Positions 16,769 through 18,109 of a stretch of DNA of 18,109 nt are shown one piece after another. The notes under the pieces are model-generated. The model was not told the DNA's origin and made no database searches. It saw only the letters and a program-made list of their open reading frames with translations. Source of the DNA: an uncultured Arcobacter sp. (GTDB lineage: Bacteria; Campylobacterota; Campylobacteria; Campylobacterales; Arcobacteraceae). Position 1 is the stretch's first letter, and each line of letters begins with the position of its first letter. Location: NCBI GenBank assembly GCA_913054415.1, contig CAJXII010000015.1:1-18109 (forward strand), written 5' to 3'. A program made the translations under genes and the position numbers.

Positions 16769-17218
16769 TTATTTAATTTCTATAGATTTTGCTTCAGGTT
16801 TTTTTACCTCAACTTTAGGTAAAACTATCTCTAAAACACCATCTGTAGCACTTGCTTTGATATTTTCAACATCTACATCTTCAGGAATTGTAAATACCCT
16901 TTTAAATGTTCCATAGCTACTTTCTATTTTATAATAATCTTCCTCTTTTGTCTCTTTTTTCATTTTTCTTTCACCTGAAACGATCAAAGCATTATCTTCT
17001 ACCTTGATATCTATATCTTTTTTCTTCATACCTGGAAGATCTAGTTCAATATGATATGCTGATTGTTCCTCTTTTGTATTTACAGCTGGTGTAAAATCTA
17101 CATCAACAGTATCTGTTTGAACAGTTGAACTAAAATTGTTTAACATTGAATTTAAAATATCAAAACTTCTTCTAAATTCTCTAAATTCATTATTTGGATT
17201 GTATCTTGCTAACATCAT
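16769..17218 (-). CDS. small heat shock protein, Hsp20/alpha-crystallin family
   Basis: Hsp20 is an ATP-independent holdase chaperone that binds unfolding proteins in large oligomers in the cytoplasm. The 149 residues comprise a short N-terminal arm (1-40; FRRSFDILNSML), an alpha-crystallin domain (about 42-136) with ELDLPGMKKKDIDIKVEDNALIVSGER and the signature ATDGVLEIVLPK (124-135), and a C-terminal IEI (146-148) matching the IxI oligomerization motif. Two ATGs are adjacent; AGGAG at 6 bases before the first supports it. It has a candidate promoter and a 14-bp palindrome upstream. It lies where pgk would sit in the C. jejuni gap-pgk-tpiA order. Confidence 0.95.
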   Translation of the reverse strand: MMLARYNPNNEFREFRRSFDILNSMLNNFSSTVQTDTVDVDFTPAVNTKEEQSAYHIELDLPGMKKKDIDIKVEDNALIVSGERKMKKETKEEDYYKIESSYGTFKRVFTIPEDVDVENIKASATDGVLEIVLPKVEVKKPEAKSIEIK

Positions 17219-17254
17219 TTTTAACTCCTTATATTTTATTTTATTTTCGATGAA

Positions 17255-17260
17255 ATTATA
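17255..17260 (-). promoter_or_regulatory. candidate hsp20 promoter (-10 box)
   Basis: On the minus strand TATAAT lies 37 bases upstream of the hsp20 ATG, predicting a transcription start near 17248 and a leader of about 30 bases. No TTGACA-like -35 is visible, as is usual for this phylum. The surrounding gap of about 100 bases is otherwise AT-rich. Confidence 0.5.
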
Positions 17261-17282
17261 AAATATTTTCTAAAAGAGTTCT

Positions 17283-17296
17283 GCCACTTAAGTAGC
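17283..17296. promoter_or_regulatory. 14-bp near-palindrome upstream of hsp20, possible operator
   Basis: GCCACTTAAGTAGC is a dyad with one mismatched pair and abuts the -35 zone of the candidate hsp20 promoter. It matches neither CIRCE (HrcA) nor the HAIR element (HspR) as I know them. As RNA it would be only a 5-bp stem with no following U tract, so a terminator for the gap-like gene is less likely. Confidence 0.4.
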
Positions 17297-17318
17297 ATAA
17301 AATAAAAAATTTTAAAAA

Positions 17319-18109
17319 TTATTGATTTATAACTAATTTAACTATATCTACAACTTTTGAGGCATATCCCCATTCATTGTCATACCATAATACAAATTTA
17401 ACCATTTTATTGTTTTTCACCTCTAAAAAACGGTGATCTACAATAGTTGTAAATCTTGTTTTAGCAAAATCATTTGATACTAATGGCTCTGTATTATTAG
17501 ATAATATATCGTATTGTTGAGTTTGTTCATATCTATACAACATATCTACAATATCATCTTTTAATATAGATTTTTTTAGTGATAAAACTACATTGATAGC
17601 CCCAACTGTAGATGTTGGAACTCTAAAAGAGCTTGATGATATGATATTTTGATCTATATTTGCTAACAGATAACTACAAGCTTCAATAGTAGTAGTTCCA
17701 CTTGGGATAATATTTTGTGTAGAACTTCTTCCAAACTCAAAGTTACAGTTTATATCTCTATCACTTTTGCTTATACAATTACTATCTAAAGTTTTTTGAT
17801 GATTTAAAAGTGGATGAATAGTTGTAACATCTCCAAACTCTATACCAAACTTATCATCTATAAGTTTTAACAATACAGATAAAGCAGTAGCATTACAAGA
17901 ACTTGTAGATATAACTTTAATATCTTTTTTATCTAATTTTTTTTCATTAACTCCTAAAACTATATTTTGAACATCTTTTCTTGGATGTGTTAAAAATATA
18001 TGTTTTATATCAAGAGCATTTAAAATATCTAAATCTATTTTGATACCACTTGCATCTATTACTATATCTATATTTTTGGATCTAAAATCTATATCTTTTA
18101 AAGATTTGT
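17319..18109 (-). CDS. glyceraldehyde-3-phosphate / erythrose-4-phosphate dehydrogenase family protein (partial, N-terminus outside window)
   Basis: The reading frame is open from the stop at 17319 to the window edge, giving 263 visible residues; roughly 75 N-terminal residues (Rossmann fold) are missing. Family features: VIDASG, the catalytic Cys in STSSCNATAL (codon 17897-17895), the catalytic His in TTIHPLL (codon 17816-17814) exactly 27 residues later as in classical GAPDH, GRSSTQNIIPS, FRVPTSTV (the sugar-phosphate Arg) and LWYDNEWGYASK. Canonical SCTTNC is replaced by SCNATA, and residues usually forming the phosphate sites (HATT, STG) read HPLL and GTT. Several segments, such as GIEFGDVTTIH and LVSNDF, resemble E. 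coli Epd as much as GapA. A shorter internal TTG-started frame at 17873 is not the real start. It could be a glycolytic GAPDH, an Epd-type enzyme for pyridoxal phosphate synthesis, or a paralog. Confidence 0.85.
   Translation of the reverse strand, partial: KSLKDIDFRSKNIDIVIDASGIKIDLDILNALDIKHIFLTHPRKDVQNIVLGVNEKKLDKKDIKVISTSSCNATALSVLLKLIDDKFGIEFGDVTTIHPLLNHQKTLDSNCISKSDRDINCNFEFGRSSTQNIIPSGTTTIEACSYLLANIDQNIISSSSFRVPTSTVGAINVVLSLKKSILKDDIVDMLYRYEQTQQYDILSNNTEPLVSNDFAKTRFTTIVDHRFLEVKNNKMVKFVLWYDNEWGYASKVVDIVKLVINQ

Noticed and set aside
17283..17296. The palindrome as a CIRCE or HAIR heat-shock operator, or as a terminator for the gap-like gene.
   Set aside because: The sequence matches neither consensus, and the stem is too short and lacks a following T run for a convincing terminator. 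It is kept only as an unassigned dyad.
1..18109. tRNA, rRNA, CRISPR arrays, insertion sequences, prophage or toxin-antitoxin genes, or a gene-cluster style defence system.
   Set aside because: No cloverleaf or ribosomal sequence, no regularly spaced repeats, no transposase or integrase, and essentially all DNA is accounted for by housekeeping and sensory genes.

Overview
This window looks like chromosomal housekeeping DNA from a member of the Campylobacterota (formerly Epsilonproteobacteria). It is strongly AT-rich, with AT-ending codons throughout, and densely packed. The gene blocks ruvA-ddl-hydrolase, lysA...pheA-hisC and gap...tpiA...fabI match arrangements I know from Campylobacter and Helicobacter. 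A free-living, chemotactic, sensor-rich relative (Arcobacteraceae or Sulfurimonadaceae-like) fits best; the genus is inference.

Layout: the plus strand (43-3926) carries ruvA (Holliday junction helicase), ddl (peptidoglycan precursor), an alpha/beta hydrolase, and, behind its own promoter and a structured leader, a DEAD-box RNA helicase. A hairpin at 3945-3962 separates this from an uninterrupted minus-strand run, read from high to low coordinates: gap/epd-like dehydrogenase (cut by the window end), hsp20, a Crp/Fnr regulator, tpiA, a Uma2-family nuclease-like gene, fabI, lysA, a heme-c-type chemoreceptor, pheA, hisC, a purine-type phosphoribosyltransferase, dxs, bioF, and a response regulator with PAS and coiled coil. 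Gaps inside this run are 55 bp or less from hsp20 onward, with several overlaps, so most of it could be one or a few long operons.

Functions are mixed in the usual way for this phylum: central carbon (gap-like, tpiA), lipid (fabI), lysine/peptidoglycan (lysA, ddl), phenylalanine and histidine (pheA, hisC), isoprenoid/thiamine/pyridoxal precursor (dxs), biotin (bioF) and purine salvage. Sensory genes (the chemoreceptor, response regulator and Crp) are threaded between them. Compared with the Campylobacter jejuni order gap-pgk-tpiA-fabI, pgk is absent here, hsp20 and crp sit in its place, and a Uma2 gene separates tpiA from fabI.

The observations most worth a second look are: (1) an 18-bp, once-bulged inverted repeat at 16718-16758 whose four-base loop is exactly the start codon region of the crp gene; (2) a GAPDH-family enzyme with the catalytic Cys and His at canonical spacing but a rewritten active-site motif and altered phosphate-site residues; (3) a nested set of inverted repeats forming the leader of the RNA helicase; (4) a chemoreceptor with a CxxCH heme-c motif in its periplasmic domain. 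I found no tRNA, rRNA, CRISPR array, insertion sequence or prophage, and no gene-free stretch longer than about 100 bases.
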